NCBI GenBank assembly: GCA_964418695.1
Contig: CAYQMN010000001.1
Location: forward strand, 231,178 to 295,177
Direction: 5' to 3'
DNA from: Prado023 sp964418695
GTDB lineage: Bacteria; Actinomycetota; Actinomycetes; S36-B12; CAIYMF01
DNA: 64,000 nucleotides
In this document: piece after piece, positions 40,767-49,603 of the stretch
How the letters are laid out: every line of letters begins with the position of its first letter
How positions within the stretch are numbered: position 1 is the first letter of the stretch
Notes under the pieces: model-generated
What the model was told of the DNA's origin: nothing
Database searches by the model: none
Seen by the model: the letters and a program-made list of their open reading frames with translations, nothing else
Program-made: the position numbers and the translations under genes

Positions 40767-43745
40767 TCAGGCGACGACCTTCACCTGGGACGGGCCCTCG
40801 GGGCTTGCCCGGCGTACGGACAGGCGCTCGGGGACTCGCTCCTTGAGGTCGGGGACGTGGCTGACGATGCCGATGACGCGACCGTTGCCGCGCAGGTCGT
40901 CGATCACGCCCATGACGGATTCCAGCGTGTCCGCGTCCAGTGTGCCGAAGCCCTCGTCGATGAACAGGGTGTCCAGGTCGGCCCCGCCGGCCTGCGCGAC
41001 GACCACGTCGGCCAGGCCCAGCGCCAGCGACAGCGAGACGTAGAACCGCTCACCCCCGGAGAGACTGGCGGGACTCCGCTCACGACCGGTGTGCCGGTCC
41101 AGGACGGCCAGCCCGAGCCCCACCTTGGAGTCCTTGCGCGAGCCCACGTCCGTGCGCAGCAGCTGGTACTTGCCCGTCGACATGACGCCCAGCCGCACGT
41201 TGGCCGCCTCCACCACCTGCTCGAACCAGTACCGCAGCACGTAGTGCACCAGCGGCATCCGCGGGGACCCCGCCTGCCCGCGCGCCAGCTCGTCCAGGGC
41301 GATCACCTCGTCGGCCTGCGCGGCCAGTGCCTCACGGGCCACCGCCTCGTCGAGAACCTCGGCCAGCCGGGCCGCGAACCGCTTCGCGCGCTGCTGCTCG
41401 GTCGCCGCCGTGCCGTGCGCGACTCGGGCCGCCTCCTGCGCCACCCGGTGGGCGACCGCGGCCTCCTGCTCGGCCTGGGCGGCGTCCGCCTCGCGAACGT
41501 CGGCCACGGCGACGAGGTCGGGCGCAGCCAGCAGGGCGAGCACCTCGTCCAGCCCGGCCTGCCATTCCTTCGACTCCTGCTCCAGCGCCGCCAGCTCCTC
41601 TGCCGGCAGGAACGCCGCGCGCATGGCTGCCTCGTCTGCGAACCCGAGCAGGTCGGCCTCGGTCACCACCAGGAGCTGAGCATTGCGCTGCTCGGCGATC
41701 GCAGCGCCCAGGGCCCGGACGGCTTCCGCGCTGGCCTGCTGCGTCTCGGCCTGGGCCAGGAGGTTCGCGATCCGCTCGGCGACGCTGATGTGCTGGCCGC
41801 GCGCCTTCGCCACCGACGACCGATCGCGCTCCAGACCCGCGTGGGCGGTGCGCAGCTGCTCGGTGAGGGTGGTGACCCGGGCGACCAAGGCGATCTGCTG
41901 CTGCGCCAGGCCCGTCGCCCGGCCGTCGAGCTCGTCGGCTCGGGACTCCAGCTCCCTCACCAGCTCACCGGCAGCGGTCGCCTCGGCAAGCTCGCGCTCG
42001 AGGGCGACGAGGTCCGCTTGCACCTCACTGCCCGTTGTGATCCCGAGCCCGCCGCGCAACGCGCTCAACGCAGCCTGACTCGTGACCAGGGTCAGCTGAG
42101 CCTGGTCCAGGACGATCCGCGCCTCGTCGCGCACCGCCATCCGCGCCCGCACATGCTCCTCGGTGACCTGACCGGCTCGGCCGGCCGCCGGGCTCGGGTG
42201 CTCGGCCGACCCGCAGACCATGCACGGGTCGCCGCTGACCAGTCGCCCGGCCAGCACGCCGCTGAGGCTCTCCAGGCGATGGTCCTCCAGCAGGCGCACC
42301 TCGTCCTCGACCACCTGGAAGGCCTTGGCCGCCTCCCGGTGGGCACCCTGGGCCTGGGCCACCGTCAGGGTGAGCGTGGCCACCTGGTCCATCCGCTCGA
42401 GCAGCTCGCCCGCCGCTGTGACCCGCTCCGTCAGCAGCTCGCGCCGGGCAGCGGTCGTACGTGCCTGCTGAGCCTGCTCCCGCGCGGCAACGGCCGCCGC
42501 CGGGATCGACTCGAGCGCCTCGACCACAGCGCTGAGGTCCGCCGACGCCTCGGCCTGCTCAAGCTCCAGCGCCACCACCTTCTGGGCCGCCGCGGTCAGC
42601 CCGGACTCCAGCTCGGCCGCCGACCCCAGGCGGGCCGCCGCCTCCCGGGCCGCCGCTGCCTGGTCCGCGAGCGCCTGATGACCGCATCCCTCGAGGTGCT
42701 CGGCGTCGGACACGCCGAGGGTCACGGCCGCGGCGAGTGCGGCCATGACCTGCCGGACGCGCTCGTCGAGCTGCGACAGCAGCGGGCGCCCGGGCAGCGC
42801 CTGCCTGGCCAGAGCGGCTCGGGCCACCCGGGTCTCCTGCTCGGCTCGCCCCACCTCGATGGTCGAGCGCCGCGTCAGCAGCCCTCCGAGGCGCCGGACC
42901 GCGTCCAGCCGCTCGCCGGCGGCCCGCAGCCCAGCAGCCGCGGCGCGCTCGGTTGCGCTGGCCGCCACGGCCGCCGCGACCGCCCGGCCCCGCACGGCCT
43001 CGATCGGCTCGGAGAGCTCCTGCAGCAGCGCGACCTCGGCCGTGAGGGCAAGCGGGGGCTCGCTCGGCTCGGGTGCGGTGCCCGCAGCCTCCCAGGCCGC
43101 CGCGCACCGGGACCGGACCTTGCCGGTCGCCTCGCGCAGCTCGGCACGCGCCGCGGTGGCGCGGCCCTGCAGCTCCCGCGTGACGCGGTCGTAGATCTCC
43201 GTGCCGAACAGCGTCGTGAGGATGTCGGCCCGGGTCTTCTCGTCGGCGACGAGGAAGGCGGCGAACTCGCCCTGCGGCAGCAGCACCACCTTGCGGAACT
43301 GCTCCTGGGTCAGACCCAGCAGGTCGCCCACGATGGCTGCGACCTCGGCCTTGTTGTGCGACTGGCTGCTCCACCCCCCGGCTTCGTGACGCTCCAGGTG
43401 GACGCTGGCCGACTCCTCGGTGGTCCCGCTCCCCCGCTGCTTGATCCGCGTGTAGGCCGGCGTCCGGGTGACGCGGTACCGGCTGCCCCGCACCGAGAAC
43501 TCCAGCGTGACGACCGGCCGGACCTCGGGCCCCACGAAGTCCGAGTGGATGCGGTGGGGATCGCTGGTGGCGCTGGCCAGCCCGCCGTACAGGGCGAAGG
43601 TGATGGCGTCCAGGATCGTGGACTTGCCCACGCCTGTCGGCCCCTCGAACAGGAACAGCCCGCCGGCGCCCAGGCGGTCGAAGTCGACGACCTGCTCGTC
43701 GGCGAACGGGCCGACCGCGCGCAGGGTCAGAGTGTGCAGTCGCAT
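40767..43745 (-). CDS. sbcC: DNA double-strand-break repair ATPase SbcC
   Basis: 992-residue SMC-like ATPase working with SbcD to clip hairpins and DNA ends. N-terminal RLHTLTLRAVGPFADEQVVDFD with Walker A GPTGVGKSTILDAIT; long coiled-coil arms; zinc hook CMVCG at about residue 505 (GDPCMVCGSAEHPSP); C-terminal signature SPASLSGGERFYVSLSLALG and Walker B DTLFIDEGFGTLD. All parts are intact. Start ATG overlaps the sbcD stop (TGATG). Confidence 0.95.
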   Translation of the reverse strand: MRLHTLTLRAVGPFADEQVVDFDRLGAGGLFLFEGPTGVGKSTILDAITFALYGGLASATSDPHRIHSDFVGPEVRPVVTLEFSVRGSRYRVTRTPAYTRIKQRGSGTTEESASVHLERHEAGGWSSQSHNKAEVAAIVGDLLGLTQEQFRKVVLLPQGEFAAFLVADEKTRADILTTLFGTEIYDRVTRELQGRATAARAELREATGKVRSRCAAAWEAAGTAPEPSEPPLALTAEVALLQELSEPIEAVRGRAVAAAVAASATERAAAAGLRAAGERLDAVRRLGGLLTRRSTIEVGRAEQETRVARAALARQALPGRPLLSQLDERVRQVMAALAAAVTLGVSDAEHLEGCGHQALADQAAAAREAAARLGSAAELESGLTAAAQKVVALELEQAEASADLSAVVEALESIPAAAVAAREQAQQARTTAARRELLTERVTAAGELLERMDQVATLTLTVAQAQGAHREAAKAFQVVEDEVRLLEDHRLESLSGVLAGRLVSGDPCMVCGSAEHPSPAAGRAGQVTEEHVRARMAVRDEARIVLDQAQLTLVTSQAALSALRGGLGITTGSEVQADLVALERELAEATAAGELVRELESRADELDGRATGLAQQQIALVARVTTLTEQLRTAHAGLERDRSSVAKARGQHISVAERIANLLAQAETQQASAEAVRALGAAIAEQRNAQLLVVTEADLLGFADEAAMRAAFLPAEELAALEQESKEWQAGLDEVLALLAAPDLVAVADVREADAAQAEQEAAVAHRVAQEAARVAHGTAATEQQRAKRFAARLAEVLDEAVAREALAAQADEVIALDELARGQAGSPRMPLVHYVLRYWFEQVVEAANVRLGVMSTGKYQLLRTDVGSRKDSKVGLGLAVLDRHTGRERSPASLSGGERFYVSLSLALGLADVVVAQAGGADLDTLFIDEGFGTLDADTLESVMGVIDDLRGNGRVIGIVSHVPDLKERVPERLSVRRASPEGPSQVKVVA

Positions 43746-44905
43746 CAGGCGCTCAGCTCCTCGTGGGTGAGGTGGTTGACGACTCGGTCGAGCAGCTCGC
43801 GCTGCGTCTCGGTGGGCGGCTGGACCCCGACGTGCTCGACGAATCCGCAGCAGATGTCCAGGGTGCTGTCGGACTGGCCCGGACCGACCAGAGCCACCCG
43901 CCCGGCGTCGAAGCCCTCCGGCGCGAACTCCAGCACCAGCGTGTGCGGCCACTTCTCCTTGAGCCGCTCCAGCGGGGAGGCCACTCGGCCGGGGTCGGTC
44001 AGCACGACCTTGAGCCAGGCCTGCGCCAGATCCGGGTCCTCGTCGGCGCCGGCCAGCAGGTCGTCGAGCCGCCCGACGACCTGCCGCAGCCGCCGGGGCA
44101 CCGGAGTCGCGACTCGACGTACCGCCACTTCCCCGGACCCGTCGATGTCGACGACCGCGACGGACTTGGCGTGGTCGCGCTCGGAGAAGGAGAACGCGAG
44201 CATCGACCCGCTGTAGGCGATCCGGGTGACGCCGCCGACCGAGGCGAGATCCTGCGGCCCGTGCAGGTGGCCCAGCGCCACGTAGGAGAACCCGTCGAAG
44301 ATGCCGGCCGGACAGCTCTGCACGCCGCCCACCCGGATGTCGCGCTCAGACTCGCACGCCGCGCCGCCCACCACGAAGGAGTGGCTCATCACCACGGTGC
44401 GGCTCAGCCCACGCTGCGCCGCGTCGGCGCGGATGCGGTCGGTCACCTCGGCCAGGACGGCCTCGTGCGAGCGCGCCACCCGCAGGGACTCGACCACCGC
44501 ATCGGGCAGCAGGTAGGGAATCCCGTAGACACCGACCGGCCCGTGCTCGTCGGTCAGCAGCACCGGATCGGTGGCCTGCTCCAGTGAAGTGCGTAGGTGG
44601 ATGCCCGCGTGCGCCATGACCTCGCCGCCGTACTGCAGGCGCGCGGCGCTGTCGTGATTGCCGCTGGTGACGATCAGCGGCACCCCGGCCGCGGCGAAGA
44701 CCGCCACGGTCCGGTCCATGAGCGTGACGGCGTCGGCACCCGGCTGGGCGCGGTCGTAGACGTCGCCGCTGACCAGCACCGCGTCGGCCGCCTCGGCCCG
44801 CGCGAGGTCGAGCAGCCAGCCGAGCTGCTCGGCCTGGTGAGCGAGCAGGTCCTGGCCGAACAGCCGGCGTCCGAGGTGCCAGTCGGAGGTGTGGATCAAT
44901 CGCAT
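43745..44905 (-). CDS. sbcD: Exonuclease SbcD (Mre11-type)
   Basis: Manganese nuclease subunit of SbcCD, 386 residues. Phosphoesterase motifs: MRLIHTSDWHLGRRLFG, LVSGDVYDRAQPG, VTSGNHDSAARLQYG, MSHSFVVGG and GHLHGPQ. The capping domain and C-terminal helix for SbcC binding follow (LRQVVGRLDDLLAGADEDPD). First gene of the sbcDC operon. Confidence 0.95.
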   Translation of the reverse strand: MRLIHTSDWHLGRRLFGQDLLAHQAEQLGWLLDLARAEAADAVLVSGDVYDRAQPGADAVTLMDRTVAVFAAAGVPLIVTSGNHDSAARLQYGGEVMAHAGIHLRTSLEQATDPVLLTDEHGPVGVYGIPYLLPDAVVESLRVARSHEAVLAEVTDRIRADAAQRGLSRTVVMSHSFVVGGAACESERDIRVGGVQSCPAGIFDGFSYVALGHLHGPQDLASVGGVTRIAYSGSMLAFSFSERDHAKSVAVVDIDGSGEVAVRRVATPVPRRLRQVVGRLDDLLAGADEDPDLAQAWLKVVLTDPGRVASPLERLKEKWPHTLVLEFAPEGFDAGRVALVGPGQSDSTLDICCGFVEHVGVQPPTETQRELLDRVVNHLTHEELSA

Positions 44906-45086
44906 GCCGCGACGTTCCCACGGGGGTCTGACACAACCAGGTCGCACACGCCGATGCGACCGGCGCACCCTGGGGAAACGCGGAGCCGCGGCGCCCTGAA
45001 GGGCTCACCCGCGCCGAAGCGCCCGCCGGCGCGGTCGCTCCCGGAGCCGCGCGCGCAGCCACCCTGCGAAGCGCTGCCGAGCGGGC

Positions 45087-45092
45087 GACAAT
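45087..45092 (+). promoter_or_regulatory. -10 element GACAAT of ku
   Basis: GACAAT six nucleotides before the ATG at 45099, so the transcript is probably leaderless. Confidence 0.45.
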
Positions 45093-45098
45093 GACCAG

Positions 45099-46028
45099 AT
45101 GCGCGCCATCTGGAGCGGGAACATCGCCTTCGGGCTGGTCCATATCCCGGTCAAGCTCTTCGCGGCCACCGAGGACCGCGACGTGCGCTTCCACCAGGTG
45201 CACCTCAAGGACGGCGGGCGGATCAAGTACGAGCGCCGCTGCCAGACGTGCGGCGAGGTCGTCACGTTCGCCGAGATCGGCAAGGGCTTCGAGGACGAGA
45301 CCGGCCGGCGCGTCATCGTCGCCGACGACGAGCTGGACTCGCTCCAGGTCCCGCACGGCCGGGACCTGGACATCGTGCAGTTCAGCCCGGCCAGCCAGAT
45401 CGACCCCATCCACTTCGACAAGGCCTACTTCCTGGAGCCCGCCACCGGCGCGGCCAAGCCCTACGTCCTCCTGCGCCGCGCGCTCACGCAGGCCGAGGGC
45501 ATCGCGATCGTGATGATGTCGCTGCGCAAGCGGACCAGGCTGGCCCTGCTGCGGGTCCGCGGCGACGTCATCGTCCTGCAGACCATGCTGTGGCCCGACG
45601 AGGTGCGGGTGCCCCAGTTCGAGGGCATCTCCGACGACGACGTCACGGTGCGGGCGCCCGAGCTCACGATGGCCGCGTCCTTGGTGGACGGGCTGACCGC
45701 CGACTTCGACCCCGGGCAATACCACGACGAGTACCGCGAGGCCGTCCTCGCGCTGCTGGAGCAGAAGCTCTCCGGCGAGGACGTGATCGTGCCCGAGGAG
45801 GTCGAGACCGCCGACGACTCGGGCAACGTGGTCGATCTCATGGCCGCCCTGCAGGAGTCGGTCCGGCGCGCCAAGGCCGCCCGGGCCGAAGCCAGCGCCG
45901 AGTCGGAGTCGGAGTCGAGCGCCGGCGCGCAGGACTCCGGCACCGGGGGCACCGACGACGCCGTGCGCACGCCGGCGAGGGAGCCGACCAAGAAGCCCGC
46001 GGCTGGGCGGCGCAAGGCTGCCGGCTAG
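45099..46028 (+). CDS. ku: Non-homologous end joining protein Ku
   Basis: 309-residue DNA-end-binding ring of bacterial NHEJ. N-terminus MRAIWSGNIAFGLVHIPVKLF is the family hallmark; CQTCGEVV, SQIDPIHFDKAYFLEP, GIAIVMMSLRKRTRLALLR and LTADFDPGQYHDEYREAVLALLEQK follow. The C-terminal 60 residues are an acidic then basic tail (EPTKKPAAGRRKAAG), the minimal DNA/LigD contact tail seen in actinobacterial Ku. No LigD gene is visible in the window. Neighbouring sbcCD on the other strand makes this a break-repair cluster. Confidence 0.96.
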   Translation: MRAIWSGNIAFGLVHIPVKLFAATEDRDVRFHQVHLKDGGRIKYERRCQTCGEVVTFAEIGKGFEDETGRRVIVADDELDSLQVPHGRDLDIVQFSPASQIDPIHFDKAYFLEPATGAAKPYVLLRRALTQAEGIAIVMMSLRKRTRLALLRVRGDVIVLQTMLWPDEVRVPQFEGISDDDVTVRAPELTMAASLVDGLTADFDPGQYHDEYREAVLALLEQKLSGEDVIVPEEVETADDSGNVVDLMAALQESVRRAKAARAEASAESESESSAGAQDSGTGGTDDAVRTPAREPTKKPAAGRRKAAG

Positions 46029-46033
46029 CGGGG

Positions 46034-46381
46034 TCAGCCCTCCGCTTCGAGCACCATCGGCGAGATGGCGCAGAACGTCCCGTCATCGGCCCGCGAATGC
46101 CACAGCGGGTCCAGCAGGTACCGCTCCTCGGGGCGGGCCTCGAACCAGCGGGCCACGTACGAGCAGGTGGGGATGATCGTCGCGGGCTGGGCCTTGGCCG
46201 CCTCGACCACAGCGCGGACCAGCGCACCGGCGTAGCCCCGGTGCTGATGGGCGGGCTCGACCACCGTGCTGTAGACCTCCCAGTGGCCGTCGCGCGTGGC
46301 CACCCGGGCCCGGCCGACAGGCACCCCGTCGAGGGTCCCCACGAAGTCCGATCCCTGCCGCTGCACCACCATCTCGCTCAC
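46034..46381 (-). CDS. Small GNAT-family N-acetyltransferase
   Basis: 115 residues, the short YidJ-like GNAT type. Acetyl-CoA loop HQHRGYAGALVRAVVEAA follows the strand VYSTVVEPA; a second part TIIPTCSYVARWFEARPEERYLLD is typical (IIPTCSYV). GTG at 46379-46381 has TAGGGT seven nucleotides upstream; ATG at 46372 is an alternative. Convergent with ku, five bases apart. Substrate unknown. Confidence 0.82.
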   Translation of the reverse strand: MSEMVVQRQGSDFVGTLDGVPVGRARVATRDGHWEVYSTVVEPAHQHRGYAGALVRAVVEAAKAQPATIIPTCSYVARWFEARPEERYLLDPLWHSRADDGTFCAISPMVLEAEG

Positions 46382-46388
46382 GGCACCG

Positions 46389-46394
46389 ACCCTA
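46389..46394 (-). promoter_or_regulatory. -10 element TAGGGT of the small GNAT gene
   Basis: Minus-strand TAGGGT, seven nucleotides before the GTG at 46381. Confidence 0.4.
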
Positions 46395-46545
46395 CGTGCG
46401 TGGGCGGTTACCCGCCGGTACGCGCCCGAGCAGTGCCTGGCGAGCGGCGCCTCGCACGGCGACACACGGGAGCGTCGTCAGAACGGGACGCAAATGAGAC
46501 GTAGGATTCCCGCGGTTCGACTACCCCGACGAAAGGTTCGCCCCC

Positions 46546-46944
46546 ATGTGGGACTTCAACATCGACAGCTTCTGGGATGCGCTCATGTGGAGCCTCCTGC
46601 TGTTCTTCTGGATCGCCTACATCTTCGTGTGGGTCCGCTGCCTGTTCGACATGTTCTCGGACACCAGCCTCGGCGGATTCGCGAAGGCGCTGTGGGCAAT
46701 CTGCTTCATCTTCTTCGGCCCGCTGACCACGCTGATCTACCTGATCGCCCGCGGCAACAGCATGAACGACCGCGCGATGCAGCAGCAGGCCAACATGCGT
46801 GCCCGCCAGGACCAGTACATCCGCAGCGTCGCCGCGGAGACCGCCAACCCCGCCGAGCAGATCAAGAACGCCAAGGATCTGCTGGACGCCGGCGCGATCA
46901 GCCAGCAGGAGTTCGAGACGCTCAAGGCCAAGGCGCTCGCCTGA
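46546..46944 (+). CDS. Membrane protein with PLDc_N-like and SHOCT domains
   Basis: 132 residues: two membrane helices (ALMWSLLLFFWIAYIFVWV and AICFIFFGPLTTLIYLIARG) of the phospholipase-D-N-terminal type, a short linker, and a C-terminal SHOCT motif (EQIKNAKDLLDAGAISQQEFETLKAKAL). Such proteins are common in Actinobacteria as envelope-associated small membrane proteins; function unknown. AAAGG lies before the ATG. Confidence 0.82.
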   Translation: MWDFNIDSFWDALMWSLLLFFWIAYIFVWVRCLFDMFSDTSLGGFAKALWAICFIFFGPLTTLIYLIARGNSMNDRAMQQQANMRARQDQYIRSVAAETANPAEQIKNAKDLLDAGAISQQEFETLKAKALA

Positions 46945-46962
46945 GCCTCGGCTCGCTCTCCC

Positions 46963-46996
46963 GAAGGGCCCGTACCCACCAGGGTGCGGGCCCTTC
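46963..46996. terminator. Strong hairpin terminator between convergent genes
   Basis: GAAGGGCCCGTACCC pairs with GGGTGCGGGCCCTTC over 15 positions (one G-U) round a 4-nt loop, 19 nt after the SHOCT gene stop and before the pxpC stop. Confidence 0.75.
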
Positions 46997-47052
46997 GACA
47001 TCCCCGGGTCGAGGCGCCGGCCCGCCCCGCGGCCTCAGATCTGCCCGCGGGC

Positions 47053-47907
47053 TCAGAGCTGGGAGGCGCGCACGATCCTCGGCGTCCACGGCGGGGGCGC
47101 CGACTCCGCGGCCACCGGAACGATCCGCACCTGGTCGCCCTCCACGAGCTGGGCCACCCGATCCAGGTCCGCGGTGCACACCACCCCCACCACGGGGTAG
47201 CCGCCCATGGTTCCGGCATCGGGGCCCAGGACCATCCAGTCCCCCGAGGGAAGGACCTGGATCGCGCCCGGGACCACGCCCAACGAGGGCAGGTGCCCGA
47301 CGCCCGACATGGGGTGGTCCGGCCGCAGTCGCACGCCCACCCGCGACCCCTCCAGCACCGTGACCCGGCCAGGGCGCAGGTCCAGATGCGGTCCGGGTAC
47401 CGCGCGCAGAACCGGCTCGGTCTGCGGGGGCCGGCACCAGTCGCCGACGGTGCCCGCCACCGGGTCGGTCGCGAGGGCCAGCCGGTCACCCGCGGCGATC
47501 GGAGCAGGGCCCAGGGCGCTGAGCAGGCAGGTCGAGCGACTGCCGAGCACCGGTGGCGGCCGGAACCCGGCGGCGACCGCCAGGTAGCCCCGGCCTGCCG
47601 AGGCCACCGCCAGCACCGAGCCCGAGGACGCCTCCACCGCCGTCCAGCCGGGAACCGCCTGCTCGTCCAGGCTCACCGTCACCGGGCCGGTGACCGACAC
47701 CGTGCAGCGCACCTGCGCCCGCAGCGCCAGCATCCCCGCGATCTCGACTGTCGCCTGAGTCGCGGCCCCGCCGACCAGGGCCGTGGCGGCCAGATGCGCG
47801 CCTCGGTCGAAGGCCCCCGAGGTCGGCACCCCGCCCGCCCGGTGCCGGCGCCCGCTGTCCTGGAACACCGAGAGCCCGCGCTGGGCGAGCACCTCCAGCC
47901 ACGGCAT
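47053..47907 (-). CDS. pxpC: 5-oxoprolinase subunit C
   Basis: 284-residue member of the biotin-dependent-carboxyltransferase-like family (KipA/PxpC), one of three subunits that open 5-oxoproline to glutamate with ATP. N-terminus LEVLAQRGLSVFQDSGRRHR with GVPTSGAFDRGAHLAA is the signature; DHPMSGVGHLPSLGVVPGAIQVLPSGDWMVLGPDAGTMGGYPVVG closes the domain. Start overlaps the pxpB stop. Confidence 0.92.
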   Translation of the reverse strand: MPWLEVLAQRGLSVFQDSGRRHRAGGVPTSGAFDRGAHLAATALVGGAATQATVEIAGMLALRAQVRCTVSVTGPVTVSLDEQAVPGWTAVEASSGSVLAVASAGRGYLAVAAGFRPPPVLGSRSTCLLSALGPAPIAAGDRLALATDPVAGTVGDWCRPPQTEPVLRAVPGPHLDLRPGRVTVLEGSRVGVRLRPDHPMSGVGHLPSLGVVPGAIQVLPSGDWMVLGPDAGTMGGYPVVGVVCTADLDRVAQLVEGDQVRIVPVAAESAPPPWTPRIVRASQL

Positions 47908-48644
47908 CAGGTCACCGCGACGAACGTGACGATGTCTCCGACTGCGAGTCGTGCAGGCGGAATGCGGGCAGCATCGAACAGGGTGACCTCGGTGCTGCCC
48001 AGCAACTGCCAGCCCCCCGGCGACACGCCCGGGTAGACCGCGCACATGCCGGCGGCCACGGCCACCGAGCCGGCAGGCACCCGCCGGCGAGGAGCGGGCC
48101 GACGCGCGATGCGCTCGAACAGATCGTCCTCGCCGGTGAGGTAGGCGAAGCCGGGCGCGAACCCGACGGCGGCCACCGTCCACGCCTGGCCGGTGTGGCG
48201 GGCCACGATCTGGTCGGTGGACAGGCCCAGCGCGACGGCGACCAGCACCAGGTCGGGTCCGTTGTAGCGCACCGCCACGCGATGCCAAGTCGGACGGTCG
48301 GCGGGCACGCGGGGGTCGGCGGGCATCCGGGGGGCGGCGTGCCGGGCGTCGGAGTGCCGGGCCATCGCTGCGGCGAGCAGCCGAGGCACGTCGGGCGGCA
48401 CTGGCCGGTCCGGCCAGCGCAGCAGGATCGACGCCAGTCCCGCCGTGACCTCCGCGTCCGGCCACTGGGCCGCCGCCGCGCGCGCCGCGGCGAGCACCCA
48501 GTCCCGGATCGCGGCCCCACCCGACCCGGCCCCACCCGACCCGGCCCCGCTCATCCCAGACCCACCCGACCCGGCTCCACCCGACCCGGCCTCGGGCTGG
48601 ATCAGGACCGCGCGATCGCCGAACGGGCGGACGTCCAGCGTCAC
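47907..48644 (-). CDS. pxpB: 5-oxoprolinase subunit B, with a Gly/Ser repeat insertion
   Basis: 245 residues, KipI/PxpB type (LDVRPFGDRAVLI start; VRYNGPDLVLVAVALGLSTDQIVARH, AVGFAPGFAYLTG, RVPAGSVAVAAGMCAVYPGVSPGGWQLLG). Residues 20-45 are a run of Gly, Ser and Ala coded by 15-bp tandem DNA repeats and not found in relatives I know; the domain after it is complete. GTG start overlaps the pxpA stop (GTGA). Confidence 0.9.
   Translation of the reverse strand: MTLDVRPFGDRAVLIQPEAGSGGAGSGGSGMSGAGSGGAGSGGAAIRDWVLAAARAAAAQWPDAEVTAGLASILLRWPDRPVPPDVPRLLAAAMARHSDARHAAPRMPADPRVPADRPTWHRVAVRYNGPDLVLVAVALGLSTDQIVARHTGQAWTVAAVGFAPGFAYLTGEDDLFERIARRPAPRRRVPAGSVAVAAGMCAVYPGVSPGGWQLLGSTEVTLFDAARIPPARLAVGDIVTFVAVT
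48515..48592. repeat. 15-bp tandem repeats inside pxpB
   Basis: CCCACCCGACCCGGC-like units recur about five times and code for the Gly/Ser insertion; the copy near 48545-48560 has diverged. Confidence 0.7.
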
Positions 48645-49432
48645 GGGCGGCGCTCCTGGTCACGGGCCGGCGCCACGATGCGCCACCCCGCCGAGGCCAG
48701 CTCGGAGCGGACGTGCCGCGCCGCGGCCACCGCCAGGGGCGTGTCGCCGTGGACGCACAGCGAGTCCACGGGCATCGCGAGCAGCGTCCCGTCGGCTGCG
48801 CGGAGGCTGCCGTGCGCCAACGCGAGCGCCTGCTCGACCATCCGCGGGACGGAGTCCAGGACCGCGCCCGGCCGCGACCGCGGCACGAGCGTCCCGTCGG
48901 GCTGATAGGCGCGGTCGATGAAGCCCTCGGACACCACAGCCAGGCCGGCGTGATCGGCGGCGGCGGCCAGCGCGCCCATCGGCTGGGTCATCACGGCCAC
49001 CGCGTAGCCGAGGTGCTCGCTGACCCGCAGCACCGACTCGACCATGATCTCGGCCACCAGCGGCTCCGCGACGGCCTCGTTGTAGAGCGCGCCATGGGCC
49101 TTGACGTGGGTGATCCGGGTCGCCGTGCCCCCGGCCTCGCGAGCCACCTCCAGCACCTGCACGACCAGGTCGGCCACCAACGTGGCCTGCCCACCGGGAT
49201 CGGAGCGCACCTGCTCCAGCAGGGACAGCCGGCCGAATCCCGCCCGGTCGCGGTAGGACGGGTGGGCGCCCACCGCTACCCCCTGCGCGACCGCGTCGGC
49301 CACCGCGGCGACCAGCACCGACCCACCGCCGGCATGCGCGCCGGTCGCGATGTTCGCCGAGGAGACCAGCGCCATCAGTGCGGTGTCGTGGGGCATCCCC
49401 TCGCCGACGTCGGCGTTGAGGTCGATCTGCAC
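48641..49432 (-). CDS. pxpA: 5-oxoprolinase subunit A (LamB/YcsF family)
   Basis: 263 residues of the family: VQIDLNADVGEGMPHDTALM, SSANIATGAHAGG, GAHPSYRDRAGFGR, HVKAHGALYNEAV, SEGFIDRAYQPDGTLVPRS and CVHGDTPLAV, with the conserved metal/polar residues of NADVGE, GAHPSY and CVHGD. First gene of pxpABC. GTG at 49430-49432 with TACGCT six nucleotides upstream; no ribosome binding site. Confidence 0.93.
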   Translation of the reverse strand: MQIDLNADVGEGMPHDTALMALVSSANIATGAHAGGGSVLVAAVADAVAQGVAVGAHPSYRDRAGFGRLSLLEQVRSDPGGQATLVADLVVQVLEVAREAGGTATRITHVKAHGALYNEAVAEPLVAEIMVESVLRVSEHLGYAVAVMTQPMGALAAAADHAGLAVVSEGFIDRAYQPDGTLVPRSRPGAVLDSVPRMVEQALALAHGSLRAADGTLLAMPVDSLCVHGDTPLAVAAARHVRSELASAGWRIVAPARDQERRP

Positions 49433-49438
49433 CTTCGC

Positions 49439-49444
49439 AGCGTA
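49439..49444 (-). promoter_or_regulatory. -10 element TACGCT of the pxp operon
   Basis: Minus-strand TACGCT, six nucleotides before the pxpA GTG. Confidence 0.4.
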
Positions 49445-49591
49445 GGTCGGACCCGCCCGCGACGGGAGGGCCAGCACCCCCGCGCAGAGGTCTCGACTCG
49501 GCCGTTCGTGCCGATCCTTCATCGACCGGGAGGGCCAGCGCCCCCGCGCTGGGTCTGGACTCGCTCGTGGCTGGCAGGCCGCCGCTGCGCC

Positions 49592-49597
49592 TACAGT
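49592..49597 (+). promoter_or_regulatory. -10 element TACAGT of the PAS-GGDEF gene
   Basis: TACAGT six nucleotides before the ATG at 49604. Confidence 0.45.
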
Positions 49598-49603
49598 GGG
49601 CGC

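Noticed and set aside
40677..44216. 1179-aa plus-strand open frame
   Set aside because: Antisense shadow of sbcC and sbcD.
48515..48592. CRISPR-like array
   Set aside because: 15-bp units without spacers, inside a coding frame; simple tandem repeats.
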